Shown piece after piece: positions 17,500 to 28,190 of a stretch of 64,000 nucleotides of DNA (its first letter is position 1; each line of letters starts with the position of its first letter). The stretch spans positions 124,001-188,000 of the forward strand of contig NZ_NOZR01000010.1 in NCBI RefSeq assembly GCF_002250655.1, in the 5' to 3' direction. A program made the translations under genes and the position numbers. The notes below the pieces were generated by a model. That model searched no databases, was not told where the DNA came from, and saw nothing but the letters and a program-made list of their open reading frames with translations. This DNA is from Mycolicibacterium sphagni (lineage in GTDB: Bacteria; Actinomycetota; Actinomycetes; Mycobacteriales; Mycobacteriaceae).

Positions 17500-17506
17500 G
17501 GGCGGT

Positions 17507-17731
17507 TTACTTCTTCAGCCAGGTGCGAACCCTGGCCAGATCGCGGGTGTAGCCCTCGTACATCTCGTTGTCGAAGAGCGATGCACCGCTAATCGTGTCG
17601 GAGCCCTGCCAGATCACGCGGACCCGGTACCTGTCGCGCAGGTACACGTCGGTGCGGCCGAGTTCCCGGCGATGCCAGCCCTTCTCCTCGCTGGCCTCCG
17701 CAAGGGTCTGCCGCTCGTCGGTGCCAGACAT
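17507..17731 (-). CDS. Conserved small hypothetical protein
   Basis: A 74-residue protein without a membrane segment or Cys residues. The sequence (GWHRRELGRTDVYLRDRYRVRVIWQGSDTISGASLFDN) has alternating beta-like stretches and a basic C-terminus, RVRTWLKK. A ribosome site (AGAGGAG) precedes ATG 17731. It lies between TetR and P450 genes on the opposite strand and would be divergent from the P450, so the two operators at 17818-17856 might also control it. No function is recognised; similar small proteins occur in mycobacteria (from memory). Confidence 0.65.
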   Translation of the reverse strand: MSGTDERQTLAEASEEKGWHRRELGRTDVYLRDRYRVRVIWQGSDTISGASLFDNEMYEGYTRDLARVRTWLKK

Positions 17732-17817
17732 CAGTGCTTGCTCCTCTTGGGTGTCAGTGTGGTGCCCCGACGGCCAACAGTACTGCGGCGCCTATGCGAG
17801 CTGACCGTTGTGCCGAT

Positions 17818-17835
17818 CGGTACATCGGCGTACCG
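17818..17835. promoter_or_regulatory. Operator copy 1, CGGTAC-N6-GTACCG
   Basis: Exact inverted repeat CGGTAC / GTACCG with a 6-base spacer (ATCGGC), 41 bases before the P450 start. The same GGTAC-N6-GTACC core occurs again at 17839, 62621 and 62654, each time in front of a CYP138-like gene. Confidence 0.75.
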
Positions 17836-17838
17836 TGG

Positions 17839-17856
17839 CGGTACAGCGACGTACCG
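17839..17856. promoter_or_regulatory. Operator copy 2, CGGTAC-N6-GTACCG
   Basis: Second exact copy (spacer AGCGAC), centred 21 bases from copy 1, which is two helical turns, so two repressor dimers could bind on the same DNA face. It ends 20 bases before the P450 ATG and would block transcription or initiation. Confidence 0.75.
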
Positions 17857-17876
17857 AAGCGAAGGGATGAAGCACG

Positions 17877-19244
17877 ATGGCGCAGGCGACGAGCGATCCG
17901 GTGCGACTGCCACCCGGTCCGCGCACCCCCAAACTGGTCCAGGGCCTGCAGTTCTTCAGCTCCCGGCGCGCCGCGGTGGGTGACCTGACCAGGCGATACG
18001 GGTCGGCCGTCACCCTGAACCTGCCGGTCTTCGGCAAAGCGGTGGTGATCAGCGAGCCCGCCCTGGTCAAAGATCTGTTCACCACCGGCAGCGACCTGGT
18101 GGGCCGGGCGACGAACCTGGGTGCGGTGCTCGGCCCGGGTTCCACGTTCAGCCTGGACGGCGACGAACACCGCGAGCGGCGCAAACTGCTGGTGCCGCCC
18201 TTTCACGGCAAGCGAATGCAGGGCTATGAGGCCATCGTCGAAGAAGAGGTGATGCGCGAGATCGCCGGCTGGCCCGAGGGCGTTGAGTTCGAGACTCTGC
18301 CGTCGATGATGCACATCACCCTCAACGCGATCTTGCGCACCGTTTTCGGGGCCGAGGGGGCGGCGTTCGACGAGCTGCGCGAACAGCTGCCCAAGGCCGT
18401 TGTGGTCGGGTCCCGGCTGGCCGTGATGCCCAAGTTCTTCCGCCGCGACTTCGGCCCGCGCAGCCCGGGCGGTGCCATGCGGCGGTATCGGCATCGCTAC
18501 GACGAGATCGTCGACTCGCTGATCACCGATGCCCGCAACGACCCGGCGTTCGAGGAACGCCCAGATGTGTTGTCGCTGATGCTGCGCGCCCGCTACGAAG
18601 ACGGGTCCGCGATCTCTGACCGCCACATCGCCGACGAACTGCTGACCCTGTTGACGGCCGGGCACGAGACCACCGCGACCACGTTGGCGTGGCTGATAGA
18701 GCGTGTGCGCCGGCACCCGCAGCTGTTGGAGCGGCTGACCGCGGAGGTCGACGCCGACGGCTCCGAATTGCAGCAGGCCACGATCTGGGAGGTGCAGCGG
18801 ACGCGGCCCGTCATCGACGGGACCTCGCGGCTCACCCTGCAACGAATACGACTCGGCGAGTGGGTGATTCCCGAGAAGCACGTCGTGATCGTCAGCATCG
18901 CCGGGGCGCACGCCAGGCGTGACCGGTTCGACGACCCGTCTGCGTTCGACCCGGATCGGTTCGTCGGCAACCCGCCGGACAATTACGCCTGGATTCCGTT
19001 CGGCGGAGGGTTCCGGCGCTGCATCGGTGCCGCGTTCGCCAACATGGAGATGCGGGTTACTCTGCGAACTCTACTGCGCGAGTTCCGCTTTGAGCCCACC
19101 AATGCCCCGGGCGAGGCTTACCACTCACGGGGGATCGCCAACGCTCCCGGCGACGGCGGACTCGCCGTCGTCCACCGGCGGTCCGACGCCTGGTTGCCGA
19201 CCGTCGGGACAACAGCGGGGGCGCTCGGTTCGTCCACCTCGTGA
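17877..19244 (+). CDS. Cytochrome P450, CYP138-like
   Basis: A 455-residue soluble P450 monooxygenase. The I-helix motif AGHETT (residues 261-266), ExxR as EVQR (305-308) and the heme loop FGGGFRRCIG with the heme-ligand Cys382 are visible. Overall text, including LVPPFHGKRMQGYEAIVEEE and PSMMHITLNAILRTVFGA, resembles M. tuberculosis CYP138 (Rv0136) and the P450 at 62696. Start ATG 17877 follows GAAGGGATG at a slightly long spacing. Controlled most likely by the TetR at 16873 through the two operators directly upstream. No ferredoxin or reductase gene lies next to it, so redox partners must come from elsewhere. Substrate unknown. Confidence 0.93.
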   Translation: MAQATSDPVRLPPGPRTPKLVQGLQFFSSRRAAVGDLTRRYGSAVTLNLPVFGKAVVISEPALVKDLFTTGSDLVGRATNLGAVLGPGSTFSLDGDEHRERRKLLVPPFHGKRMQGYEAIVEEEVMREIAGWPEGVEFETLPSMMHITLNAILRTVFGAEGAAFDELREQLPKAVVVGSRLAVMPKFFRRDFGPRSPGGAMRRYRHRYDEIVDSLITDARNDPAFEERPDVLSLMLRARYEDGSAISDRHIADELLTLLTAGHETTATTLAWLIERVRRHPQLLERLTAEVDADGSELQQATIWEVQRTRPVIDGTSRLTLQRIRLGEWVIPEKHVVIVSIAGAHARRDRFDDPSAFDPDRFVGNPPDNYAWIPFGGGFRRCIGAAFANMEMRVTLRTLLREFRFEPTNAPGEAYHSRGIANAPGDGGLAVVHRRSDAWLPTVGTTAGALGSSTS

Positions 19245-19659
19245 CCATCGTTTTCGACTGGAGAGAACAAAGGCCCTGTCAGCGCAGGCGCCCGGGCTGA
19301 TCGGATGGTGGGGCGATCGGCGCGAGGCTGAAAGCACCGCACGTACTTTGATCAGCTGGGGACGCTGCGCCGGGATACTCACCTACGACCATCCGTCGGG
19401 GATGATCAGCGCCGCTCACGGTGCCGGTGGTTCGCCGGCGAGTTGATGAGTTCGCGGCGGCCCGACACTGATGTCTTTTCGGCTTGATACGTGGGAGATC
19501 CGTTGGGGCCGTTCGTAATGCACTCGCAAAGAGACATCATTCTCAGTCCCGACGGCACAAGTCCCTGCCGCGCCGGCGCTGGCTGGCACGGAATCCGGCC
19601 GGCCGGTGAGACAGCCTGGACGAATCCTGGGAATCTGTGGGGAAATCAGTGGGCGGGCA
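19245..19659. other. 415-base stretch with no recognised gene
   Basis: Lies between the convergent ends of the P450 and a VWA gene. Short open frames cross it on both strands, but none has a plausible start, codon pattern or recognisable protein. It contains the self-complementary run CCGGCCGGCCGG at 19595-19606 and a less GC-rich part near 19470-19560. It may hold terminators or gene remnants. Confidence 0.6.
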
Positions 19660-20667
19660 TCACGACGGCAGTCGGCGGTTGAGCAAGATTCCGGCACCCA
19701 CGGACAATGCGAGAGCCAACGCACCGAGGGCGATCCAGCCTGCGCTGGCATCGCCACGCACCACCTGGTATCCGATCTGCTGGTCGAGTGTTGCGTAAGC
19801 CCGCTTGAGTTCATCGAGGCTGCCGGCCTGGAAGGCCTGACCGCCGCTCAGTTCGGCGATCTCGGCCAGCGACTCGTCATCGGTCGGGACCGGTATCGAT
19901 TGACCGTCGATCTCGACGACCCCGTCCTTGGTACCGAAGGAGATCGTGGAAATCGGCACGCCCTGCTCTTTGGCGGCCCGCGCCGCGGTGAAAGCGCCTC
20001 GCGGTGCATCGAGGTCGGGTGGCACCGTCTCCTTGCCGTCGGACTCGAGCACGATGCGGGCGGGCGGCGGGCCGTCGCCGCCACCCATGACCGCCCCGGT
20101 CGTGGCGATCGCCTGCAGGGCGGTGAAGATGCCCTCCCCGGTCGCGGTCCGCGGTTCCGGAACGAGCCGGTCGATCGCCTGCTTGACCTGGTCGTGGTCG
20201 GTCGTGGGCGCAACCAGCAGCGTTGCCCCGGAAGAGAATTTCACCAACCCGAGATTGATGCCCGGGGTGAGCAAGTCGGTGAAATGCTTCCCCGCCTCCC
20301 GGGCGGCGATGATCCTGCTCGGTGCGACGTCGGTCGCGGTCATCGACTCCGAGACATCGATGACCAGCATGACCACCGCGCGATTCCGTGGGATCCGAAT
20401 GTCATGGGTAGGTCCGGCCATCGCGGTGGTCAGCAACGCCAGTGCTGCGACCAGTAACGCAGCCGGAAGATGCCGCCACCTGCGCGGCTTGCGCCCCTCG
20501 GCCACCTGCTCGAGCAGTGGCATGTTGGCGAATCGCAGCACCCGCCTGGTGCGGCTGCGCTGAATGAAGATGTAGACGACGACGGCGGCGGCGACGATCA
20601 GGAGGTACAGGAAGAACCAGGGGGCGGTGAATCCAGCCAATGACAGCGAACTCACAGCTGATCCCAT
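19660..20667 (-). CDS. Membrane-anchored VWA domain protein (Rv1481-like), copy 1
   Basis: A 335-residue protein with two N-terminal membrane helices ([16 protein letters not shown] and [17 protein letters not shown]), a von Willebrand A domain and a C-terminal helix ([19 protein letters not shown]). The MIDAS metal site is complete: D-V-S-E-S, the Thr in RTATGEG and Asp in LESDGKE. It matches the BatA/BatB-like proteins encoded after moxR and DUF58 genes in mycobacteria (Rv1479-Rv1481). Start ATG 20667 ([13 protein letters not shown]) fits the helix start. Divergent from a paralog at 20852; no MoxR or DUF58 gene is nearby. Its role is probably in envelope protein assembly or stress, by analogy only. 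Confidence 0.87.
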   Translation of the reverse strand: MGSAVSSLSLAGFTAPWFFLYLLIVAAAVVVYIFIQRSRTRRVLRFANMPLLEQVAEGRKPRRWRHLPAALLVAALALLTTAMAGPTHDIRIPRNRAVVMLVIDVSESMTATDVAPSRIIAAREAGKHFTDLLTPGINLGLVKFSSGATLLVAPTTDHDQVKQAIDRLVPEPRTATGEGIFTALQAIATTGAVMGGGDGPPPARIVLESDGKETVPPDLDAPRGAFTAARAAKEQGVPISTISFGTKDGVVEIDGQSIPVPTDDESLAEIAELSGGQAFQAGSLDELKRAYATLDQQIGYQVVRGDASAGWIALGALALALSVGAGILLNRRLPS

Positions 20668-20727
20668 TCCATTCCCAAGGATTCGTCGCCGATCAGGGCC
20701 ACACAACTGCGCATCTGATCGCCTCTC

Positions 20728-20761
20728 TTAATCAACACCGGTACAAAGGACACGTTAATCA
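20728..20761. repeat. Direct repeat TTAATCA
   Basis: TTAATCA occurs at 20728-20734 and again at 20755-20761, 27 bases apart, in the gap between the two divergent VWA genes. AT-rich heptamers stand out here and could be regulator contacts or promoter parts; evidence is weak. Confidence 0.3.
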
Positions 20762-20851
20762 CCGCTGCGGACAAGTATCCGCGACGAACGACGGGAGCGG
20801 TTCCGACGTGACTGTGCCGACATATGCCGGACCATCCACTGGACATCGTGA

Positions 20852-21862
20852 ATGACCATTCCCGGCATCGGCGCGCTGAGTGTTTCGGCGCTCGCGCACC
20901 CAGCCATGCTTCTGCTGGCGCTCGTCCCTGTCCTACTGCTCGCCCTCTATGTCGGCGCGCAGCTGCACCGAGCACGGCGGCTGCGACGCTTCAGTACGCC
21001 CGCCGCTCTGGATCGCCTCTCGCCGCAGCGGCCGCACGCGTGGCGGCATGTGCCTGTCGCCCTGGCACTGGTTGCTCTGGTGCTCCTCACCGTCGCCCTG
21101 GCCGGACCGACCCATCAGGCACGCATTCCGCGTAACCGGGCCGTCGTCATGCTCGTCATCGACGTGTCGCAGTCGATGCAGGCCAAGGACGTGCCTCCGA
21201 CCCGGCTGCGGGCAGCGCAGGACGCGGGCAAGCGGTTCGCCCAACAATTGACACCGGGAGTGAACCTCGGGCTGATTTCCTTTTCCGGCAACGTGAACCT
21301 GCTGGTATCGCCGACTCCCGACCACAGCGCCACCATCACCGCACTCGACAAGCTGCAAACCGACAATTCCACGGCCACCGGTGAAGCCCTCTTCACCGCG
21401 TTGGAGTCCATTCGGACCGTCATGACCGTCCTGACGAGCGGCGATGCGACACCTCCGCCGGCCCGCATCGTGCTGCTCTCCGACGGCGGGGAGAACAAGC
21501 CGGCCAACCCCGACAATCCGCGCGGCGACTTCACCGCGGCCAGGGCTGCCAAGGACCAGGGTGTGCCCATATCCACCATCACGTTCGGTACGAAAGCCGG
21601 CGCCGTCATCCTCGACAAGGAATCGATTCCCGTACCGTCGGACGACACGCAGATGAAGCGGATCGCCGAATTGTCCGGCGGACAGAGCTACACCGCGACC
21701 AATATCGAAGAGCTCGACCGCAGCTATGCGTCGGTCCTCCAGCAAGTGGGCTACCAGACGGTGAGCATGCCGGCCGGCGGCGGCTGGCTGCGCGTGGCCG
21801 TGTTGGTGGCGACGATCGCGACGTTCGCGGCCCTGGCGATCAACAGGCGATTGCCAGTCTGA
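20852..21862 (+). CDS. Membrane-anchored VWA domain protein (Rv1481-like), copy 2
   Basis: A 336-residue paralog of the protein at 19660. Two N-terminal helices (AMLLLALVPVLLLALYV and ALALVALVLLTVALAG), a VWA domain with MIDAS residues D-V-S-Q-S, TATGEA and LSDGGE, and a last helix (RVAVLVATIATFAALAI) ending in RRLPV. The two copies share long runs, such as [15 protein letters not shown] and [18 protein letters not shown] versus its counterpart. Start ATG 20852 is chosen by alignment of the first helix. Head-to-head with copy 1, so both may answer to one control region. Usual MoxR ATPase and DUF58 partners are absent. Confidence 0.88.
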   Translation: MTIPGIGALSVSALAHPAMLLLALVPVLLLALYVGAQLHRARRLRRFSTPAALDRLSPQRPHAWRHVPVALALVALVLLTVALAGPTHQARIPRNRAVVMLVIDVSQSMQAKDVPPTRLRAAQDAGKRFAQQLTPGVNLGLISFSGNVNLLVSPTPDHSATITALDKLQTDNSTATGEALFTALESIRTVMTVLTSGDATPPPARIVLLSDGGENKPANPDNPRGDFTAARAAKDQGVPISTITFGTKAGAVILDKESIPVPSDDTQMKRIAELSGGQSYTATNIEELDRSYASVLQQVGYQTVSMPAGGGWLRVAVLVATIATFAALAINRRLPV

Positions 21863-22037
21863 GCCGGTCTCCCAGGCCGCCGCGATTTACCTGATATCCC
21901 AACGCTTTCGAGCGATGCCGCCGAGAAGCGCCGTCGCCGTCTGCAGCGAGGTATGGTGGCGTTCGGATGCCATCGGCCGCCTCTGTTTCGCGAAATCTCA
22001 TTGTCGGACTGGTCGATTGCAGCTGAGGAGGCACCGA

Positions 22038-22283
22038 ATGATCACCGCCGACAACGTTCGCCGACTGCTCGCCAGTGACACCGACACGGTGTTGGTCCTC
22101 GTCGAAGGGCGCGTCGAGGTCGTCGGCCGGGCCGCGCTGGACAGCGACGCCTATCGCGGCGCGCTGCAGGTCATCACCCGGGACGAGCTGCTGGAGCAGG
22201 CCGGCGGCGAGCAGCTGTCGGATCGTGAATTGGCCGAGCAGGCGGCCGCCCTCGACATGGCCGTCTCAGAACTCGGCGGTTAG
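22038..22283 (+). CDS. Small hypothetical protein
   Basis: An 81-residue acidic protein (MITADNVRRLLASDTDTVLVLVEGRVEVVG...) with beta strands in the first half and a Glu/Ala-rich helix at the end (LSDRELAEQAAALDMAVSELGG). ATG 22038 follows a good ribosome site (GAGGAGGCACCGA). A longer open frame from 21915 has no such site and an unlikely Arg/Trp-rich start. It abuts the convergent HugZ-like gene without a gap. No known domain was recognised. Confidence 0.68.
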   Translation: MITADNVRRLLASDTDTVLVLVEGRVEVVGRAALDSDAYRGALQVITRDELLEQAGGEQLSDRELAEQAAALDMAVSELGG

Positions 22284-23084
22284 TCAGGCGAGTCGGGCGC
22301 GCGCGACCAGATCGACTGCAGCCGAACGTAATTCGTCAGCCGAGGACAACGGCGCGCCGAATCCGACCCGGGTATAGCCGGCGCCGCGAGGCGTGTCGAC
22401 GCGCAGATCGAGCCCATAACGGTCGATGCCCGTGCACACCGCGACCGTCGTGTCGGGATAGCCGCCCAGCGCCCGCGCCATCTCCACCAGGTTGTCGGCG
22501 TGGTCGGCGTTGAGGTGGGCGATCGCCCCGCCGGCATTCGGGCGAACCGGGTCGGCTGCGGCTGCGGCGTAGTCGGCCGCCGTCGCCGAATCCATCCGGC
22601 CGTAGCCGCCGACCCAGCGAACCCGATGCACCCGCAGGACCCACAGGGTGAAGTCGGAGTAGTCGACGTAGTACTTCGCGGCCGCGACGGCGGCCAGATG
22701 GGCATCGCGTGACGCACGCAATTCGTCGCCAGTCGGGCGTTCGGCGACGCCGGCCAGGGTGATCCGGCCACTGGCCAGCGGGTCGGACTCGGTGGTGGGC
22801 GCGACGATGGCCAGGCTGGCGCGGGGATCGCCGGCGAGGTTTCGGCCGTGCTCGGCCATGTTGGAGACGCAGAGCACCGGCGCGCCGTCGAGCAGCCCGT
22901 AGGTGACGAACGAGGCCCACGGATCCCCGGTGGCGGTCAGCGACGCCAGCGTCGCGGTGTTCGTCGATGCGGCGATGCTGCGGGCCTCCTCGGCAGCCGA
23001 GGGCCGCGTCGCGTCGGCGATATCGGTCAGCGGCGGCGGAACCGAGGGCGCATCGCCGGGGTCGCCATGATCGCGGGTAACCAC
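22284..23084 (-). CDS. HugZ-like split-barrel protein with DUF2470 domain
   Basis: A 266-residue protein with an N-terminal pyridoxamine-phosphate-oxidase-like split barrel ([40 protein letters not shown]) and a C-terminal DUF2470 domain ([22 protein letters not shown]). This layout is that of HugZ heme-degrading enzymes and of FMN/F420-binding relatives, and the NADHADN motif contains the His that binds heme in some members. It could degrade heme or reduce a flavin-linked substrate. Its start lies inside the 3' end of the Crp fragment on the same strand. Confidence 0.82.
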   Translation of the reverse strand: MVTRDHGDPGDAPSVPPPLTDIADATRPSAAEEARSIAASTNTATLASLTATGDPWASFVTYGLLDGAPVLCVSNMAEHGRNLAGDPRASLAIVAPTTESDPLASGRITLAGVAERPTGDELRASRDAHLAAVAAAKYYVDYSDFTLWVLRVHRVRWVGGYGRMDSATAADYAAAAADPVRPNAGGAIAHLNADHADNLVEMARALGGYPDTTVAVCTGIDRYGLDLRVDTPRGAGYTRVGFGAPLSSADELRSAAVDLVARARLA

Positions 23085-23428
23085 CGGTGGAACATACCGC
23101 GCCCACTCCGCTCGCTGCGGCGGCCGTCGGCCTGGACCTGCGCGCGACGCAGCACTCGTTCGGTGTCAGCGATCAGTAATCCCTTCCCGGACAACTTGAT
23201 CCAACCTTGGTTGGCGAAATCGGAGAGCACTTTGTTGACGGTTTCCCGCGACGAGCCGACCAACTGGGCGATCTCGTCCTGGGTCAGGTCGTGGTCGACC
23301 TGCACCGAGCCGTCGCGCTGCACACTGAATCGCTGGGCCAACCGCAACAGCTGCTTGGCCACCCGGCCGGAGGCATCTGTGGACACCAGATCATTGCGGC
23401 TGGTCATCACGAAACGGCAAGACAGCAT
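23027..23428 (-). pseudogene. Crp/Fnr DNA-binding domain without ligand domain (crp fragment)
   Basis: A 133-residue frame that matches only the C-terminal half of mycobacterial Crp: [59 protein letters not shown]. The winged helix including SRETVNK is intact. The cAMP-binding barrel (about 115 residues) is missing; the sequence upstream is antisense to the GreA-like gene. The last 30 residues ([23 protein letters not shown]) are not Crp-like and run into the HugZ start. ATG 23428 or 23407 could start it. It is either a decaying copy or a DNA-binding-only protein. Confidence 0.72.
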
Positions 23429-23461
23429 CTCCGACGCACCCCCGCAGGTACGTTGGCGAGC

Positions 23462-23938
23462 ATGGGTCAGGACACGGATTTCACCGGCGAGGAACGCGAC
23501 CGTATCGAAGGCGAACTGGCCGATCTGCGCCGTCGCCGCGACGAGCTGCGCGCTGAGCTGCAGGGTGACGCCGACACCGTCGGAGATCGCGGCGACGCCG
23601 CCGACGCGCTGCAGCGCTCGGAGGATCTGGCCGGCATCGACGAGCGGATCAACCAGCTGACCTGGCTGCTGGCCGGTGGCAATGCGGATAGCCCGGGCCA
23701 ACTGCCCAACGGCACCGAGGTCACGGTGCGCTTCCCCGGCGACGAGCCACTGCGGATGCGGATCGTCCATTTCCTGGAGGAGACGCCGGCCGGCGAAGAG
23801 GACACCACCGTGACCTCGGACAGTCCGCTGGGCCTAGCGTTGTTCGGGCGGCGGCCCGGTGAGACCGTCACCTACTCAACGCCGCGGGGCGAGCTACAGG
23901 TCGACCTGCTCGCCATCGATTTTCCGAACGAGCGATAA
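23462..23938 (+). CDS. GreA/GreB-type C-terminal domain protein
   Basis: A 158-residue protein with an N-terminal coiled-coil-like segment ([42 protein letters not shown]) and a C-terminal FKBP-like fold ([22 protein letters not shown]...[35 protein letters not shown]). The SPLGxALxGxxxGxxVxY pattern is that of GreA and Rnk proteins that bind RNA polymerase near its secondary channel. It is divergent from the Crp fragment and followed after 18 bases by the quinone reductase. It may act as a transcription factor of the Gre type rather than the housekeeping GreA. Confidence 0.82.
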   Translation: MGQDTDFTGEERDRIEGELADLRRRRDELRAELQGDADTVGDRGDAADALQRSEDLAGIDERINQLTWLLAGGNADSPGQLPNGTEVTVRFPGDEPLRMRIVHFLEETPAGEEDTTVTSDSPLGLALFGRRPGETVTYSTPRGELQVDLLAIDFPNER

Positions 23939-23956
23939 ACGAGCGATAGAGGTGCG

Positions 23957-24934
23957 ATGCGGGCGATAAGGGTGACCGAGCTGGCCGGTCCGGAGTCGGT
24001 GCAGCTGGTCGAAATCGACGAGCCGACCGGTGAGGGCGCGATCCTGGTCGACGTCCACGCCGCCGGTGTGGCGTTTCCCGACGCACTGCTGACCCGCGGG
24101 CTCTACCAGTACAAGCCGGAACTGCCGTTCACCCTCGGCGCCGAGATCGCCGGTGTGGTGCGGTCGGCTCCCGCTGACGCCCCGGTGAAGGCCGGCGACC
24201 GAGTGGCCGGCCTGACGATGATCACCGGCGCAATGGCCGAGACGGTGGAACTCACCCCCGATCGGGTGTTCCCGTTGCCCGACAACGTCAGTTTCGCCGC
24301 CGGTGCCGGGCTGCTGTTCAACGACCTGACGGTGTACTTCGCGCTGACCGTGCGGGCCAGGCTGGCCGAAGGCGAGACGGTGCTGGTGCACGGCGCGGCC
24401 GGCGGCATCGGCACCTCGACGTTGCGGCTCGCCCCGGCGCTGGGCGCCAGCCGGGTGATCGCGGTGGTGAGCACCGAGGACAAGATCGACATTGCCAGGG
24501 CAGCCGGCGCCACCGACGTCGTGTTGGCCGACGGATTCAAGGACGCGGTCACCGAGCTGACCGGCGGCAAGGGCGTCGACATCGTGATGGACCCCGTCGG
24601 CGGCGACCGGTTCACTGATTCGCTGCGCTCGCTGGCGCCGGGCGGACGGCTGCTGGTGGTCGGCTTCACCGGCGGTGAGATCCCTACCGTCAAGGTCAAC
24701 CGGCTGCTGCTGAACAACATCGACGTCGTCGGGGTCGGCTGGGGCGCCTGGACGATGTCGCATCCCGGCGCGCTGACCGAGCAGTGGGACGGGCTCGCCG
24801 CGCTGCTCACCTCGGGTGCGCTGGCCGCGCCGCAGCCGGAGATCTATCCGCTGGAGCAGGCCGCCGCCGCGGTCGCTTCGCTGGAGAACCGTACCGCGAA
24901 AGGCAAGGTCGTCGTGCGCATTCGCGACGCGTAG
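23957..24934 (+). CDS. NADPH:quinone oxidoreductase-like MDR protein
   Basis: A 325-residue zinc-free medium-chain reductase. The N-terminal GroES-like part (MRAIRVTELAGPESVQLVEIDEPT) lacks zinc Cys ligands, and the nucleotide-binding motif VHGAAGGIGTSTLRLA (about 146-161) followed by AVVSTEDK is typical of NADPH quinone or enone reductases. The family detoxifies quinones or reduces conjugated carbonyls. A ribosome site AGAGGTG stands before ATG 23957. It follows the Gre-like gene closely and may share its transcript. Confidence 0.86.
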   Translation: MRAIRVTELAGPESVQLVEIDEPTGEGAILVDVHAAGVAFPDALLTRGLYQYKPELPFTLGAEIAGVVRSAPADAPVKAGDRVAGLTMITGAMAETVELTPDRVFPLPDNVSFAAGAGLLFNDLTVYFALTVRARLAEGETVLVHGAAGGIGTSTLRLAPALGASRVIAVVSTEDKIDIARAAGATDVVLADGFKDAVTELTGGKGVDIVMDPVGGDRFTDSLRSLAPGGRLLVVGFTGGEIPTVKVNRLLLNNIDVVGVGWGAWTMSHPGALTEQWDGLAALLTSGALAAPQPEIYPLEQAAAAVASLENRTAKGKVVVRIRDA

Positions 24935-25062
24935 TAAATCTGTTCTGCTCCAAGTGTTTTGACCTGCCGGGTTGCCGGTGGACGACTCGACCACTACAAC
25001 GGTGGACGGACAATGACGTCGCAGACGGTTCGGTTCGGCCAGTGTGGGGTAGTGGAACGTAG

Positions 25063-26813
<1,751 letters not shown>

Positions 26814-26817
<4 letters not shown>

Positions 26818-28136
26818 GCTCACCGATGACGCTGCCCTGGGCCGACTGGTTACCGACCCGACGGTGGTACGCAGGTCGCAGCCGAGTGTTGTCGTCCGCC
26901 CAGACTGCCGAGACGGTGCCGCTGCGGCCCGACCTGGATCTGATGCTGGTCGACGTCACCTACACGGATGGCTCTGCCGAGCGGTATCAGGTTGTCGTCC
27001 AATGGGATTCGGCGCCGGTGAAGGAGTACGACACTATCGCCACTATCGCCGCATACGACGATCACACCGCGTACGACGGACTCTACGACCCGTCGTCGGT
27101 GCAGTTCCTGCTGGCGCTCATCGACTCGGCGGCCACGATCGGTGAGATCACCTTCACCAAAGAGCCGGGCGTGACGCTGCCGTTGGAGGCCGCGCCCCGG
27201 GTCTCGGACGCCGAGCAGAGCAACACCAGTGTGGTGTTCGACGACCAGGCGATCTTCAAACTGTTCCGCAGGGTGGCCACCGGGATCAATCCCGACATCG
27301 AGCTCAACCGGGTGCTGGGGCGGGCGGGCAACCCGCACGTGGCCAGGCTGCTGGGCTCGTTCGAGACGACCTCGCAGGGCCAGCCATGCCCGCTGGGCAT
27401 GGTGACGGCTTTTGCTCCGAATTCCGCTGAGGGCTGGGACATGGCCACCGCCAGCACCCGCGACCTGTATGCCGAGGGCGACCTCTACGCCTATGAGGTC
27501 GGCGGTGATTTCGCCGCGGAGGCATACCGATTGGGCGAGGCGGTGGCGTCGGTGCACGCCACCCTGGCCCGGGAGCTGGGCACCTCGACGGCGGTGCTGC
27601 CCGTCGACGTCATGCGTGAACGGCTGGGCACCGCCGCGGCCGCGGTCCCCGAGCTCGCCGAATATCTGCCCGCCATCAAGGAGCGCTACGCCAAGCTCGA
27701 AGACGAGCCGGTGACCGTGCAGCGCGTGCACGGGGATCTGCATCTTGGTCAGGCGCTGCGCACCCCGGAGGGCTGGCTCCTGATCGACTTCGAAGGCGAG
27801 CCGGGCCAGCCGCTGGAGGAGCGACGCAAACCGGACTCAGCGTTGCGCGACATCGCCGGCATGCTGCGCTCGTTCGAATACGCGGCGTACCAACAGCTCG
27901 TGGGCCAGAGCGACGATCGGCAGCTCGCGGCGCGAGCAAAGGAATGGGTCGACCGCAACTGTGCGTCGTTCTGCGACGGGTACGCCGCCGAATCCGAAAC
28001 CGATCCTCGGGACCACGCCACGGTGCTGGCCGCCTACGAGCTGGACAAAGCGGTGTACGAGGCGGCCTACGAGGCACGGCACCGGCCGAGCTGGCTGCAC
28101 ATTCCGCTGCGCTCGATCGCCCGGCTGGTGGGCTGA
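26814..28136 (+). CDS. mak: Maltokinase
   Basis: A 440-residue kinase that makes maltose-1-phosphate from maltose and ATP, the substrate of GlgE. It starts [24 protein letters not shown]. The N-terminal cap precedes an aminoglycoside-phosphotransferase-like kinase fold with HGDLHLGQ (catalytic Asp near 308) and the metal-binding IDFEGEP (324-330). ATG 26814 overlaps the treS stop. The long open frame starting at 26358 lies inside treS and was rejected. No glgE or glgB lies next to it in this window. Confidence 0.95.
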
Positions 28137-28190
28137 GGTCCGCACGGCTTCTCCACAGGCTGTCGCCGCGGCGGTCTACGGTTATCCCCG

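Noticed and set aside
19416..19814. 132-residue minus-strand frame across the gap and the end of the VWA gene
   Set aside because: Runs in another frame through the VWA coding sequence, Ser/Pro/Arg-rich and without a plausible start.
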